Shown here one piece after another: positions 47,945 to 57,137 of a DNA stretch of 64,000 nucleotides. Below the pieces are notes generated by a model. The model was given only the letters and a program-made list of their open reading frames with translations. It made no database searches and had not been told where the DNA came from. Both the position numbers and the translations under genes were made by a program. Position 1 is the first letter of the stretch; each line of letters opens with the position of its first letter. Location of the stretch: positions 1-64,000 of the forward strand of contig NZ_JAATOW010000006.1 in assembly GCF_011806405.1 (NCBI RefSeq), written 5' to 3'. This DNA comes from Pseudooceanicola sp. HF7. GTDB lineage: Bacteria > Pseudomonadota > Alphaproteobacteria > Rhodobacterales > Rhodobacteraceae.

Positions 47945-49156
47945 ATGCAAACGCCCTCAGACATGCCCGTCATCCGCCTGAAACCCAAGACCGACGCCCG
48001 CCGTATCCGCCACGGCGCGCCCTGGGTCTATGCCAATGAACTGGTCACCGACCGCCGCACGAAAGCGCTGGCGCCCGGCACCATCGCCCTGCTGGAGGAC
48101 AGCGAACGCCAGCCCCTGGCGCTGGTGGCCTTCAACGGCGAAAGCCGGATCATCGCGCGGGTGCTGGGCACCCCGGAAAGCGGCCCCGTCGACCTGATGT
48201 GGTTCAAGACCCGGTTCGAACGCGCGCTGTCGCTGCGCGAAACCCTGTTCGACGCGCCCTACTACCGGCTCATCCACGCCGAGGCCGATGGCCTGCCCGG
48301 CGTCATCATCGACCGGTTCGGCGACACGGCCGTCATCCAGCCTAATGCCGCCTGGGCCGAGGCCCTGCTGGAGCCGCTGGTCGAAGCACTTTGCGCCGTC
48401 ACCGGGATCAAGAACGTGCTCAAAAGCGCCTCTGGTCGCGCGCGGGGCCTGGAAGGGCTGGACGATGTCTCGGCCGTGCTGAAGGGCAGCGCGCCGGAGC
48501 AGGCCCTGCCCGTGACCATGAACGGCGCCACCTACATGGCCGATCTTACAGGGGGTCAGAAGACCGGCCTGTTCTACGACCAGCGCCCCAACCACGCCTT
48601 CGGTGCGCGCATGGCGCCCGGCGCAGAGGTGCTGGATGTCTTCGCCCATGTCGGCGGCTTCGGCCTGGCGGCCCTGGCGGCGGGCGCGAAAAGCGCGCTG
48701 GCCGTGGATGGCTCTGCCCCCGCGCTGGAGCTTGCGACGCAGGGCGCGGCGGCCATGGGCATGCAGGAGAAATTCGACACCCGGCAGGGCGATGCCTTCG
48801 ACACGCTGGATGCGCTGGCCAAGGAAGAGCGTACCTTTGACCTGGTGATCTGCGATCCGCCCGCCTTTGCCCCCAACAAGCAATCGCTGGAAGCGGGCCT
48901 GCGCGCCTATGAACGGATTGCCCGCCTGGCCGCGCCGCTGGTCAAGGACGGGGGCTACCTGGCCCTGTGCTCCTGCTCCCATGCGGCGGACCTTGAGAAA
49001 TTCCGCGCCTCCTCCATCCGGGGGATCGGACGCGGGCTATATGGGTCCGGGCGCGGCTTCTCCCTGATCCACACGGGCTTTGCCGGGCCGGATCACCCCA
49101 CCCATCCGCAACTGGCCGAAAGCTCCTATCTCAAGGCGCTGTTCTTCCGGCTATGA
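47945..49156 (+). CDS. Class I rRNA methyltransferase (RlmI-like)
   Basis: A 403-aa SAM-dependent methyltransferase. The N-terminal PUA-like domain (residues about 8-85, HGAPWVYANEL) and an EEHEDD-type middle domain (YYRLIHAEADGLPGVIIDRFGD) precede a Rossmann domain with the SAM loop VLDVFAHVGGFGLAALAAGA and the catalytic-region motif DLVICDPPAFAPNK. The CSCSH motif near residue 340 fits m5C or guanine methylation in 23S rRNA by RlmI/RlmK relatives. Its stop overlaps the start of the PIN-domain gene by four bases. Confidence 0.9.
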   Translation: MQTPSDMPVIRLKPKTDARRIRHGAPWVYANELVTDRRTKALAPGTIALLEDSERQPLALVAFNGESRIIARVLGTPESGPVDLMWFKTRFERALSLRETLFDAPYYRLIHAEADGLPGVIIDRFGDTAVIQPNAAWAEALLEPLVEALCAVTGIKNVLKSASGRARGLEGLDDVSAVLKGSAPEQALPVTMNGATYMADLTGGQKTGLFYDQRPNHAFGARMAPGAEVLDVFAHVGGFGLAALAAGAKSALAVDGSAPALELATQGAAAMGMQEKFDTRQGDAFDTLDALAKEERTFDLVICDPPAFAPNKQSLEAGLRAYERIARLAAPLVKDGGYLALCSCSHAADLEKFRASSIRGIGRGLYGSGRGFSLIHTGFAGPDHPTHPQLAESSYLKALFFRL

Positions 49157-49704
49157 GGGCGGTGCTGGACGCCTGCGTGCTTTACCCAACGGTGATGCGC
49201 GAGATGCTGTTCGGCGCGGCCCGGGCGGGCTTTTACGAACCGGTCTGGGGCGCGCGCATTCTTGAGGAATGGGCCCTGACCGGGCGCAAGGCCGGGGCGG
49301 GCGGAGAGGCGCAGACGCGGGGCGAAGTGGCCCTGGCGCAGGCCGCCTTTCCCGACGCGCTGCGGCGCTACCCGGCGGAAAGCGAAAAGCGCTTCTGGCT
49401 GCCCGACCCGGGGGATCTCCACGTGCTGGCGCTGGCCGTGGCCAGTTCCGCCGACCTGATCGTCACCGCCAATGCCAAGGACTTCCCCCGCCATATCCTG
49501 GCGGAAGAAGGCCTGTCGCGCGCCGATCCCGACGCGCTGCTATTGGGCTTCTATGAGGCCAACCCAGAGCCGATCCGCGCCCTGGCGGAAGAAGCCCGTG
49601 ACCGGATCCAGCAGCTGTCCGGAGAAAGCTGGACCCTGCGCCAGCTGCTGCGCAAGGCGCGGATGCCGCGCCTTGGCAAGGCGCTGGAGCACGCCGCGGG
49701 CTGA
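49153..49704 (+). CDS. PIN-domain protein (RSP_2648 family)
   Basis: A 183-aa PIN-fold putative ribonuclease. Acidic active-site residues are plausible at Asp6 (MRAVLDACVLYP), Glu39/Glu40 (ARILEEWALTG), Asp78 (LPDPGDLHVLALAVA) and in ADLIVTANAKDF. It starts four bases inside the end of the methyltransferase gene, so it is co-translated. No antitoxin gene is adjacent, which argues against a classical VapC toxin. Such solitary PIN proteins are conserved in Rhodobacterales. Confidence 0.85.
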   Translation: MRAVLDACVLYPTVMREMLFGAARAGFYEPVWGARILEEWALTGRKAGAGGEAQTRGEVALAQAAFPDALRRYPAESEKRFWLPDPGDLHVLALAVASSADLIVTANAKDFPRHILAEEGLSRADPDALLLGFYEANPEPIRALAEEARDRIQQLSGESWTLRQLLRKARMPRLGKALEHAAG

Positions 49705-49708
49705 GCGA

Positions 49709-50728
49709 TCAGGCCTGTTCCGGTTCCAGGTGGCTGGCCTCATGGCCCAGGGCCTGCATCTGCTCTGCCGCGATCTGGAAGCTGCGGATGCGCTTGGCCG
49801 GATCATGGATCTGCCCGGCGATGATGATCTCGTCCGGATTGAAGATCTCGATCAGACCCTGCATCTGGCGGCGCACCGTGTCGGGCGATCCGCAGGCAGA
49901 GACGGAGAACGCCCGGTCCACCATGGAGACAAGCTGCGGATCGTAGACCGCGTTGATATCCTTGACCGGGTAGGGCAGCGGACCGGGATCGCCCATGCGC
50001 AGCTTGATGAAGGCCTGCTGCATGGAGGTACGCAGGTATTCGCCCTCTTCATCGGTTTCCCCGGCAAAGACGTTCATCGCCATCATGAAATGCGGCTTCT
50101 CGAGGTATTGCGAGGGGCGGAAGGAGCGGCGGTAGACCTCGGCCGCCTGTTCCAGCGCGTCCGGCGCGAAGTGGGAGGCAAAGGCATAGGGCAGGCCGAC
50201 CTGCGCGGCCAGCTGCGCGCCATACAGCGAAGACCCCAGGATCCAGATCGGCACGTTGGTGCCTTCGCCCGGCACCGCGTGCAGCTTCTGGTCCGGCGTG
50301 GGATCCCCCAGGTAGGCCAGCAGTTCGCCCACGTCGCGGGGGAAGGTATCCTGCTGGGCCATGTGGCGGCGCAGGGCCCGGGCGGTGTTCTGATCCGTGC
50401 CCGGCGCGCGCCCAAGCCCCAGGTCGATCCGGTCCGGATAGATCGTGGCCAGGGTGCCGAACTGCTCTGCGATCGCCAGCGGCGCATGGTTGGGCAGCAT
50501 CACCCCGCCCGAGCCGACGCGGATGCGCTTGGTCGCCCCGGCGATATGGCCGATCAGCACCGAGGTCGCGGAAGAGGCGATGCCGCGGGAATTGTGGTGT
50601 TCGGCCAGCCAGTGACGGTTGTAGCCGAAGCGCTCTGCCGCCTGGGCCAGGGCCACGGAATTGGCGATGGCCTGGGCTGTCGTGGCGCCTTCGGGAATGG
50701 GCGCAAGATCGAGGAGGGAGTATTTCAT
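49709..50728 (-). CDS. LLM-class flavin-dependent oxidoreductase
   Basis: A 339-aa luciferase-like monooxygenase (FMN TIM-barrel). Signatures include [26 protein letters not shown] (residues about 60-85), [23 protein letters not shown] and [10 protein letters not shown]. This subgroup is LLM class family 1 (LuxA-like, YhbW type) of unknown substrate. It is convergent with the PIN gene (four bases between stops) and lies about ten bases after the M48 protease on the same strand. Confidence 0.88.
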   Translation of the reverse strand: MKYSLLDLAPIPEGATTAQAIANSVALAQAAERFGYNRHWLAEHHNSRGIASSATSVLIGHIAGATKRIRVGSGGVMLPNHAPLAIAEQFGTLATIYPDRIDLGLGRAPGTDQNTARALRRHMAQQDTFPRDVGELLAYLGDPTPDQKLHAVPGEGTNVPIWILGSSLYGAQLAAQVGLPYAFASHFAPDALEQAAEVYRRSFRPSQYLEKPHFMMAMNVFAGETDEEGEYLRTSMQQAFIKLRMGDPGPLPYPVKDINAVYDPQLVSMVDRAFSVSACGSPDTVRRQMQGLIEIFNPDEIIIAGQIHDPAKRIRSFQIAAEQMQALGHEASHLEPEQA

Positions 50729-50738
50729 GTCGTTCCTT

Positions 50739-51422
50739 TCAGCCGCCCTGCCACTGGTCGTCCAGGCGAGCGATGGCGGCGATCCGCTCCGGTGTCTTGG
50801 GGTGGCTCAGAAGCCAGGCGGGCTTCCCGCTGCCGCCACCGGAGAGGGTTTCGAGTTTTTCCAGCAGCCTGCGCTGCGGATCGGTGCCGTAACCGGCCTT
50901 GGTCATCAGGGCGGCGGCATAGGCATCGGCTTCGTATTCATCCTTGCGCGACAGTTTTGCCGCCAGCAGGGACATCAGCGCATTGGCGATCAGCGGGCCA
51001 AGGCCGGGGATGAAGCGCGTCAGCATCATCGCCAGCCCCATGCGCAGGGCGTTCTGTCCCGAAAAGTCGATCATCCGCCGCCGGGAATGCCCCAGGGCGA
51101 CATGCCCCAGCTCATGGGCCACGACCGAGGTGATCTCTTCCGCGGTGACGCTGCCATTGCGGAAGGCCTCGTAAAAGCCACGGGTGATGAAGATGCGCCC
51201 GTCCGGTGCGGCCAGCCCGTTGATGGCGGGCACATCGTACAGATGCACCTTGATGCGCGGCAGGTCGAGCGCCCCGGCCAGCCGCTGCATGTGCCCGCGC
51301 AGGTGCGGATCGGCCAGTTCGGCGGACTTCTGGTCCAGCTCCTTCTTCAGCCGCCAGGCAGAGAAGCGCCAGGTGACGATCCCGTAGATCAGGGCCAGGA
51401 GAAGGGGGGTGAACTTCAGCAT
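50739..51422 (-). CDS. M48-family metallopeptidase (membrane-anchored, HtpX/LoiP-like)
   Basis: A 227-aa zinc protease. One hydrophobic segment at residues 5-18 anchors it, and the active site HELGH (103-107, [17 protein letters not shown]) is intact; the downstream metal ligand is in [15 protein letters not shown]. It is short for HtpX (four helices), closer to YggG/LoiP-like proteins. Upstream ATG 51422 begins [14 protein letters not shown]. It shares a strand and probably a transcript with the luciferase-like oxidoreductase. Confidence 0.86.
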   Translation of the reverse strand: MLKFTPLLLALIYGIVTWRFSAWRLKKELDQKSAELADPHLRGHMQRLAGALDLPRIKVHLYDVPAINGLAAPDGRIFITRGFYEAFRNGSVTAEEITSVVAHELGHVALGHSRRRMIDFSGQNALRMGLAMMLTRFIPGLGPLIANALMSLLAAKLSRKDEYEADAYAAALMTKAGYGTDPQRRLLEKLETLSGGGSGKPAWLLSHPKTPERIAAIARLDDQWQGG

Positions 51423-51526
51423 CTACCGAATATGTGCTGCGCGGGGGGCGGCCTCAAGGGCGGGGCGGGGAAAGGATGGCTGACGCGGCGCAAGGGCGGG
51501 GTGGCGAAAGCTGTGCCAAGGGCCTG

Positions 51527-52165
51527 TCAGGGGGCGGCAGGATCGGTTTCGGCGCGGCGTTTCGCGCGCAGCTGGCGCATCTTCCATTGCAGCCAGAGCA
51601 TCAGCACCAGGGCCACCGCCACGGCCATGGTCAGCCCGGCAAAGTTGGAGGCCATGGCGATCACCTGCGGCAGCTGGCTGGCGGCCGTGTAGCCCAGGCC
51701 CAGGTAGCCGGTGACCCAGATCAGCTCTCCTGCCGCGTCCCAGGGCAGGAAGACCCGCATCGGCATGCGGGAGGCCCCGGCGGCGAAATTCACGTAAGGC
51801 CCCAGCGGGGAGAGCAGCCAGCGCGTCAGGAAGACCGCCACGCCGCCGCGCGCCAGCAGCTGGTGGCGGGCCTCGCTCATCAGGGCGCGGACGCGGGGGC
51901 CGGGGCTCAGGCGGGTGGCCAGGGCGCCCTCAAGCCCGCGCGCCATCCAGTAGCCGGCGATATCGCCCAGCACGGCCCCGACATAGGCGCCGACCAACAG
52001 GTTCGAAAGCCCCAGGTCCCCCGCCGCCGCCAGCGCCCCGGCCACCAGCATCACCAGGGAGGCCGGCACCGGCAGGGCCACGCAGCTTGCAAAGGTCACC
52101 GCCATGATCAGCACCGCGCCGTAATCGACCAGCAGCGCAAAGAGGACCTCTGTCATGGCAGGCAT
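51527..52165 (-). CDS. DedA-family (VTT) membrane protein
   Basis: A 212-aa DedA/SNARE-associated membrane protein, a family now linked to undecaprenyl-phosphate or phospholipid flipping. The family motif GDIAGYWMARGLE and RGGVAVFLTRWLLSPLGPYVNFAAGASRM (with the conserved Arg and Pro of the re-entrant loop) are clear. About five hydrophobic segments are present. ATG 52165 follows GGAGG; an ATG three codons later is possible. It ends the long minus-strand run that starts at the MoxR gene. Confidence 0.87.
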   Translation of the reverse strand: MPAMTEVLFALLVDYGAVLIMAVTFASCVALPVPASLVMLVAGALAAAGDLGLSNLLVGAYVGAVLGDIAGYWMARGLEGALATRLSPGPRVRALMSEARHQLLARGGVAVFLTRWLLSPLGPYVNFAAGASRMPMRVFLPWDAAGELIWVTGYLGLGYTAASQLPQVIAMASNFAGLTMAVAVALVLMLWLQWKMRQLRAKRRAETDPAAP

Positions 52166-52222
52166 CACCCGGTGCCTCCATGGCGAGGGGGGGCGCGGCG
52201 GCCCCTGTCAGGCGGGCGCCGG

Positions 52223-52567
52223 TCAGTCATGGCCCGTGGCCTCCTCAAGCCAGGCGCTTACCGCTTCCAGGAAATCCTGCTGGGGAATGCCCTTGCGCGC
52301 GGCGATCTGGTAGAGCGTCATCGGTTTGCCGTTCGGGACATCCACGTCCAGCTCTTCCAGCATCTCGTGGGGATCCACGGCCCAGGCATGGCCCAGGTAG
52401 CCCGGTGTCATCCAGCCCTGGGGCGCGGGCCCCTGCGGCGCGCCGAACTGCATGTGCAGGGTCAGGACCGCCACCCGGATGGCAAAGAACAGCGCCAGCG
52501 CCAGGGCGGCCAGCACGGCCGAAAGCACCAGCGGCTGGGCCTTCCAGAGGCGCTTCAGGTCTTCCAT
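52223..52567 (-). CDS. Hypothetical single-TM protein (114 aa)
   Basis: A small membrane protein of unknown family. A transmembrane helix spans about residues 14-37 (VLSAVLAALALALFFAIRVAVL) after a short positive N-terminus, followed by a conserved-looking soluble domain (GWMTPGYLGHAWAVDPHEMLEELDVDVPNGKPMTLYQIAARKGIPQQDFLEAV). The last part looks like a short helix pair. It lies 31 bases downstream of the VWA gene on the same strand and may assist the MoxR/VWA system. Confidence 0.7.
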   Translation of the reverse strand: MEDLKRLWKAQPLVLSAVLAALALALFFAIRVAVLTLHMQFGAPQGPAPQGWMTPGYLGHAWAVDPHEMLEELDVDVPNGKPMTLYQIAARKGIPQQDFLEAVSAWLEEATGHD

Positions 52568-52598
52568 GCGGGGCGTCCCTGGCGGGATCTCCTGGCGC

Positions 52599-53783
52599 TC
52601 ATCGGGCCAGCATCTTCATGCCGTCTTCCAGCCCGGCCAGTGTCATGGGCACCATGCGGTCCTCGAATAGCTCGCGGATCATGGCGATGGACTGGGTGTA
52701 GTCCCAGAATTTCTCAGGCACCGGGTTCAGCCAGATCGTATCGGGCCATTGCTCGCGCGCGCGGCGCAGCCAGACCTGGCCGGATTCCGGGTTCCAGTGT
52801 TCGTTGGCACCACCCGCGACGGCGATCTCGTAAGGGCTCATGGAGGCATCGCCGACGAAGATGCACTTGTACTCCGGCCCGTAGGTGCGCAGCACCTCCC
52901 AGGTGGGGGTCTGCTCGCCCCAGCGGCGGCCATTGTCGCGCCACACGCCTTCGTAAAGGCAGTTGTGGAAGTAGTAATGCTCCAGGTGCTTGAACTCGCC
53001 CCGCGCGGCGGAAAAAAGCTCTTCCACCATCCTGATGTGACCGTCCATCGAGCCGCCCACGTCAAGGAACAGCAGGACCTTCACGGCATTGCGCCGTTCC
53101 GGGCGGGTCTGCACGTCCAGGTAGCCATGTTCGGCGGTGGCGCGGATGGTGCCGTTCAGGTCCAGCTCTTCGGCGGCCCCGTCGCGGGCCCATTTGCGCA
53201 GCCGCTTCAGCGCCACTTTGATGTTGCGCGTGCCCAGCTCGCGCGTGTCGTCGAAATTGCGGAACTCGCGCTTGTCCCAGACCTTGACCGCGCGCTGGTG
53301 GCGGCTTTCCTTCTGCCCGATGCGCACGCCCTCGGGATTGTAGCCATCCGCCCCAAAGGGAGAGGTCCCGCCGGTGCCGACCCACTTGTTGCCGCCCTGG
53401 TGGCGCTCGGTCTGTTCGGCCAGCCGTTCCTTAAGCGTTTCCATCAGCTTCTCGAAGCCGCCAAGGGCCTCGATCTGGGCCTTTTCCTCTTCGCTGAGGT
53501 GTTTCTCTGCCATGGAGCGCAGCCAGTCCGCGGGGATCTCCACGCGTTCCAGCATGTCCTGGGCGCTGATCGCCTCAAGCCCGGAAAAGGCAGCGGCAAA
53601 GGCGCGGTCAAACTTGTCGATATTGCGCTCGTCCTTCACCATCGCCGAGCGGGCGAGGTAGTAGAACCCTTCGGGATCATAGGTGACCAGCCCGGCCTTC
53701 AGCGCCTCCAGGAAGGTCAGGTATTCGCGCAGGGAAACCGGAACGGCGTGGTCGCGCAGGCTCTGGAAGAAGGGGATGAACAT
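52599..53783 (-). CDS. VWA domain protein, CoxE-like
   Basis: A 394-aa von Willebrand A protein of the CoxE-like group. The MIDAS starts at Asp241 in FLDVGGSMDGHIRMVEE: the usual D-x-S-x-S is D-x-G-x-S, as in many CoxE proteins. The N-terminal 200 residues form the CoxE helical region, with a Gly-rich loop GTGGTSPFGADGYNPEGVRIG. Such proteins work with a MoxR AAA ATPase as metal-insertion or complex-assembly chaperones; a MoxR gene lies about 2.3 kb upstream on the same strand. The client is unknown. Confidence 0.88.
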   Translation of the reverse strand: MFIPFFQSLRDHAVPVSLREYLTFLEALKAGLVTYDPEGFYYLARSAMVKDERNIDKFDRAFAAAFSGLEAISAQDMLERVEIPADWLRSMAEKHLSEEEKAQIEALGGFEKLMETLKERLAEQTERHQGGNKWVGTGGTSPFGADGYNPEGVRIGQKESRHQRAVKVWDKREFRNFDDTRELGTRNIKVALKRLRKWARDGAAEELDLNGTIRATAEHGYLDVQTRPERRNAVKVLLFLDVGGSMDGHIRMVEELFSAARGEFKHLEHYYFHNCLYEGVWRDNGRRWGEQTPTWEVLRTYGPEYKCIFVGDASMSPYEIAVAGGANEHWNPESGQVWLRRAREQWPDTIWLNPVPEKFWDYTQSIAMIRELFEDRMVPMTLAGLEDGMKMLAR

Positions 53784-53829
53784 CAGGCCTCTGGGCGTTT
53801 GGCCCGGTGCGGCATGCCCGGACCCGGTG

Positions 53830-53997
53830 TCAGGTCGAAAGCCGGTGCACGAGGATCGTCAGGACCAGGCCCACCAGCGCGAAGATGATGGCATGAACAA
53901 TGGCATATTGCCAAATGTCCTTGCGATTTCCGCCACGCGTCTTGGCGCGAAAGCCGCCGAAAAGCGCGCCAAGGAACAAGCCTGCAAGGACCAGCAT
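53830..53997 (-). CDS. Small membrane protein (55 aa)
   Basis: This frame encodes a 55-residue protein with two hydrophobic segments, residues about 2-15 (LVLAGLFLGALFGG) and 34-50 (HAIIFALVGLVLTILV). They are joined by a basic loop RAKTRGGNRKDIWQY, so it is a plausible hairpin membrane protein. A GGAG element lies upstream of ATG 53997, and it begins two bases after the stop of the DUF2927 gene, in the same operon. It was too short for a length cut-off, but RBS, spacing and composition support it. Function unknown. Confidence 0.7.
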   Translation of the reverse strand: MLVLAGLFLGALFGGFRAKTRGGNRKDIWQYAIVHAIIFALVGLVLTILVHRLST

Positions 53998-53999
53998 GG

Positions 54000-55418
54000 T
54001 CAGTCTCCGTTATACTGCGGGTTCAGGGAGGCCGCGATTTGCAGCTTGTTCCAGATCACCCAATCCGGGGCGAAGCCGTAGCGCGCCCAGCCCAGACTGT
54101 CCAGCCTGACGGACTCCGCGCGCGCCTCCTGGCCATCCAGGTGCAGCGCCTGGGCTTCCAGCATTTCGCACCAGGCCAGCAGGGCGGCATCCTGGTGGCG
54201 CCGCGCCTCTGCCTCGGCCGGGCGCAGCATGGCGATGGCCTGCTGGGGCTGGTCGCGCACCAGGTCATAGCCGGCCAGTTGGGCGGCCACGTTGGCGGCC
54301 TGAAGCGCGGTATCGGGCAGGGCGGAATAAAGCGCATGGGCATGGCGCAGCAGCGGTTCAGCCTCGATCGCGGATTTGCGCAGGGTCAGGCGGCCCAGCA
54401 TGTAATAGGAAAAGGCGGTGCGATTGTCGTTCCAGCCTTCCTTTTCGGCGATGGCCACCGCATCCGTGGCCCCGCGCAGCCGCATCGCTGGAGAGGACCC
54501 GGGCCCAAGCGCGCGGGCCACGGCGTCGGTCCACTGTCGCGGCGTGGGGCGGGGGTTGCGCGGGGCGATGGACTGGCCCTGCGGGTTCATCCGCGCCAGC
54601 AGACCTGGCAGCCGAGCCTGGACCTGGGCGGGCGTCATGCCACTGTGCAGCTCCGGCGCATAGGTCAGCCGCAGGATCAACATGTCATAGCCGGTCAGGA
54701 TCGGGTGCATGTTGTCATCGTTGAAGGTGCTGTCGGGCAGCCGGTAGAGATCGTTGAGCGGCCCCAGCGCCTGAGCCATTTCCTCGTGCAGGCAATCGCG
54801 CAGCTCCTGCGGGGCGGCATCGCCGGGCACGAAGATGGCGATCTGGTCGCGCTTGGTCAGCCGCGCCCAATCCGTGCGCCCGGAGCGCTGCGCGCGACGG
54901 TATTCGGAGAGGTCCGTGATACCCGGCACCACGAAGCAGGCGGCATCGGGCAGTTCCTGGCGGATGTCGGCTCCGCGCACGGGCTGGACCACCAGGTTGG
55001 CGCGCTCATTGCCCCGGGCCATCCGGATATCCACGCCGGCTTCGCGCCGCAGCCGCCCGATCAGCGCGTCGAGGTCGCGGGTGAAGGTCGGGGGCAGGGG
55101 GCCGGTGCCCCGGTTGACGGCTATGCGCACGGGCTCTTCGAAGCGGGTCAGCATCGGCAGCTTGCGCCCGGATTCCAGCTTGAAACTGAGATCCAGGAAA
55201 TCCTGCGCCAGGTCCACGTTGGAGACCTGCGGGCGGCGGGGCTGCACGGGCCCGAAGCGCTTCATCGGCGGCAGCGGCGGGTGCACCTCTGTCTGGGTTT
55301 CGGGCATCAGCTCCGTGCGGTCCGGGTCGGGCAGCTCGGTACAGCCGGCCACCAGGCCCAGCGCCAGGGCACAGATCACGAGCGGGCCGCGCGGGCCCCG
55401 GCCGATGCGCTTCATCAT
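54000..55418 (-). CDS. DUF2927 lipoprotein
   Basis: A 472-aa exported lipoprotein. The signal ends in the lipobox VAGC (residues 23-26), and the mature protein starts TELPDPDRTELMPET. The DUF2927 domain (about residues 70-280) contains CLHEEMAQALGPLNDLYRLPDSTFNDDN, with a His-Glu-Glu that resembles a metallopeptidase helix though I cannot confirm activity. The C-terminal 150 residues are helical repeats, TPR-like (AFSYYMLGRLTLRKSAIEAEPLLRHAHALYSALPD). Its start overlaps the GNAT stop (ATGA). Function of DUF2927 is unknown. Confidence 0.82.
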   Translation of the reverse strand: MMKRIGRGPRGPLVICALALGLVAGCTELPDPDRTELMPETQTEVHPPLPPMKRFGPVQPRRPQVSNVDLAQDFLDLSFKLESGRKLPMLTRFEEPVRIAVNRGTGPLPPTFTRDLDALIGRLRREAGVDIRMARGNERANLVVQPVRGADIRQELPDAACFVVPGITDLSEYRRAQRSGRTDWARLTKRDQIAIFVPGDAAPQELRDCLHEEMAQALGPLNDLYRLPDSTFNDDNMHPILTGYDMLILRLTYAPELHSGMTPAQVQARLPGLLARMNPQGQSIAPRNPRPTPRQWTDAVARALGPGSSPAMRLRGATDAVAIAEKEGWNDNRTAFSYYMLGRLTLRKSAIEAEPLLRHAHALYSALPDTALQAANVAAQLAGYDLVRDQPQQAIAMLRPAEAEARRHQDAALLAWCEMLEAQALHLDGQEARAESVRLDSLGWARYGFAPDWVIWNKLQIAASLNPQYNGD

Positions 55419-55876
55419 GCGGGCAGGACCCTTTGGTACTTGATGAAATCGGTGACCCGGGCAAGGCGATCGTAAAGCTGGCGCGCGGTGGCGTTGTCCT
55501 CTTGCGTCAGCCAGTAGACCGTGGGTGCGCCGGCGGCATCGGCTGCCGCATAGACCCCTTCGATCAGCGCCCGGCCCAGCCCGATGCCGCGGGCCTTGGG
55601 GTGGGCATAGAGATCCTGGAGGTAGCAGACCTCTTCCACCTTCCAGCCATGGCGGTGGAACAGGTAATGGGTCAGCCCCATGGGGGTGCCGTCCACCTCT
55701 GCGATCAGGCCCGAGAAATCGCGCGGGTCATCGCCCAGCAGGCGCTCGAAGTAGGTGTCATGCAGGCCCGGCGCCGCCGTCGTGCCGTAGAAGTCGAGGT
55801 AGAGATCCCAGAGCGCGCCCCATGCGTCGCGGTCCCCGCGTTCCAGCGGTCTGACGGTGATCCTTGCTTGCGACAT
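55415..55876 (-). CDS. GNAT-family N-acetyltransferase
   Basis: A 153-aa GNAT protein with the acetyl-CoA loop PKARGIGLGRALIEGVYAAADAAG (residues about 93-116) and typical flanking strands (VCYLQDLYAHP before, VYWLTQEDNATARQLYDRLA after). The substrate is unknown; the fold resembles acetyltransferases of small molecules or protein N-termini. It is translationally coupled to the DUF2927 lipoprotein gene and follows the MoxR gene after about 200 bases. Confidence 0.87.
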   Translation of the reverse strand: MSQARITVRPLERGDRDAWGALWDLYLDFYGTTAAPGLHDTYFERLLGDDPRDFSGLIAEVDGTPMGLTHYLFHRHGWKVEEVCYLQDLYAHPKARGIGLGRALIEGVYAAADAAGAPTVYWLTQEDNATARQLYDRLARVTDFIKYQRVLPA

Positions 55877-56081
55877 TCCTGGGGCCTTTCCTGAGCGCCG
55901 GTCGTGCCGGCCTCCGATTAGTGAGCGTGCCGGCCGCCGGGATCAAGCCCCGTACCGGGCGGAGGCGGTGCTTCGCCGCCTCCTGTCACGCGGGGGCATC
56001 ACGGGGCCGTTACGAGTGGGGCTGTGACGCGCCCAGCCGGCTTTCGTGGCCAGCCAAGGGGCAAGGCGCGCCGGGGCGCCT

Positions 56082-56924
56082 TTAGCGGCGCTGCCCGCGC
56101 GCCATGAAGGCCAGCCGTTCAAACAGGTGCACATCCTGTTCATTCTTCAGCAGCGCGCCGTGAAGCCGGGGCAGGGCATTGGCCCCGTCGCGCTTCAGAT
56201 CCTCGGGCGACAGGTCCTCTGCCAGCAGCAGTTTCAGCCAGTCCAGCACCTCTGAAGTGGAGGGCTTCTTCTTCAGCCCGTTGGTCTCGCGCAGCTCGAA
56301 GAACTGGGTCAGGGCGGTGGTCAGCAGGGCGGGCTTGATGCCGGGGTGATGGACCTCCACGATCCGGCGCATCGTCTCCATGTCCGGGAAGCGGATGTAA
56401 TGGAAGAAGCAGCGGCGCAGGAAGGCATCCGGCAGCTCCTTCTCGTTGTTGGAGGTGATGATCACGATGGGCCGGTGCAGCGCGCGGATGGTCTGCCCGG
56501 TCTCGTAGACGTGGAATTCCATCCGGTCGAGTTCCTGGAGCAGGTCGTTGGGAAACTCGATATCGGCCTTGTCGACCTCGTCAATCAGCAGCACGACCTT
56601 CTCATCGGCCTCGAAAGCCTGCCAGAGCTTGCCGCGGCGGATGTAATTGGCCACGTCATGCACGCGTTCCTCGCCCAGCTGGCTGTCCCGCAGGCGGCTG
56701 ACGGCGTCGTATTCGTAAAGCCCCTGCTGCGCCTTGGTGGTCGACTTGACGTTCCACTCGATCATCTGAAGGCCCAGGGATTGGGCAATCTGGCGCGCCA
56801 GCTCCGTCTTGCCGGTCCCGGGCTCGCCTTTCACCAGAAGCGGGCGTTCCAGCGTGACGGCCGCATTGACCGCCACTTTAAGGTCTTCTGTTGCAACGTA
56901 AGTTTCCGTGCCGTCAAAACGCAT
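56082..56924 (-). CDS. MoxR-family AAA+ ATPase
   Basis: A 280-aa AAA+ ATPase. Walker A is GEPGTGKTE (residues 33-41), Walker B VVLLIDEVDKAD, followed by sensor-1 IVITSNNEKELPDAFLRRC with the arginine finger. It is the CoxD/MoxR type that works with CoxE-like VWA proteins, encoded downstream in the same direction. ATG 56924 is supported by homology (MRFDGTETYVATEDLKVAVN); the open frame upstream to 57788 is antisense to dksA and not coding. The cluster target complex is unknown, and no CO dehydrogenase or methanol oxidation genes are near. Confidence 0.92.
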   Translation of the reverse strand: MRFDGTETYVATEDLKVAVNAAVTLERPLLVKGEPGTGKTELARQIAQSLGLQMIEWNVKSTTKAQQGLYEYDAVSRLRDSQLGEERVHDVANYIRRGKLWQAFEADEKVVLLIDEVDKADIEFPNDLLQELDRMEFHVYETGQTIRALHRPIVIITSNNEKELPDAFLRRCFFHYIRFPDMETMRRIVEVHHPGIKPALLTTALTQFFELRETNGLKKKPSTSEVLDWLKLLLAEDLSPEDLKRDGANALPRLHGALLKNEQDVHLFERLAFMARGQRR

Positions 56925-57137
56925 GTTTCTCAACTTTCTGTCGCGGACCGTCCCGGCCCATGGAATGCCAATTCCGGTAAACGATAAAGTTTTCCGCAAT
57001 CTCCGGCAATCCATCTGGGTTAACAGGAATTGTGTAGTGACAACCATAGGGGAACAGTTTAAGCCCCGCCGCAGGGGACCCCGCGGCTCGAAATGGCAGG
57101 AGCGATCGAGGGCTGCGGACAAGTTTGGGAGCCGCTG

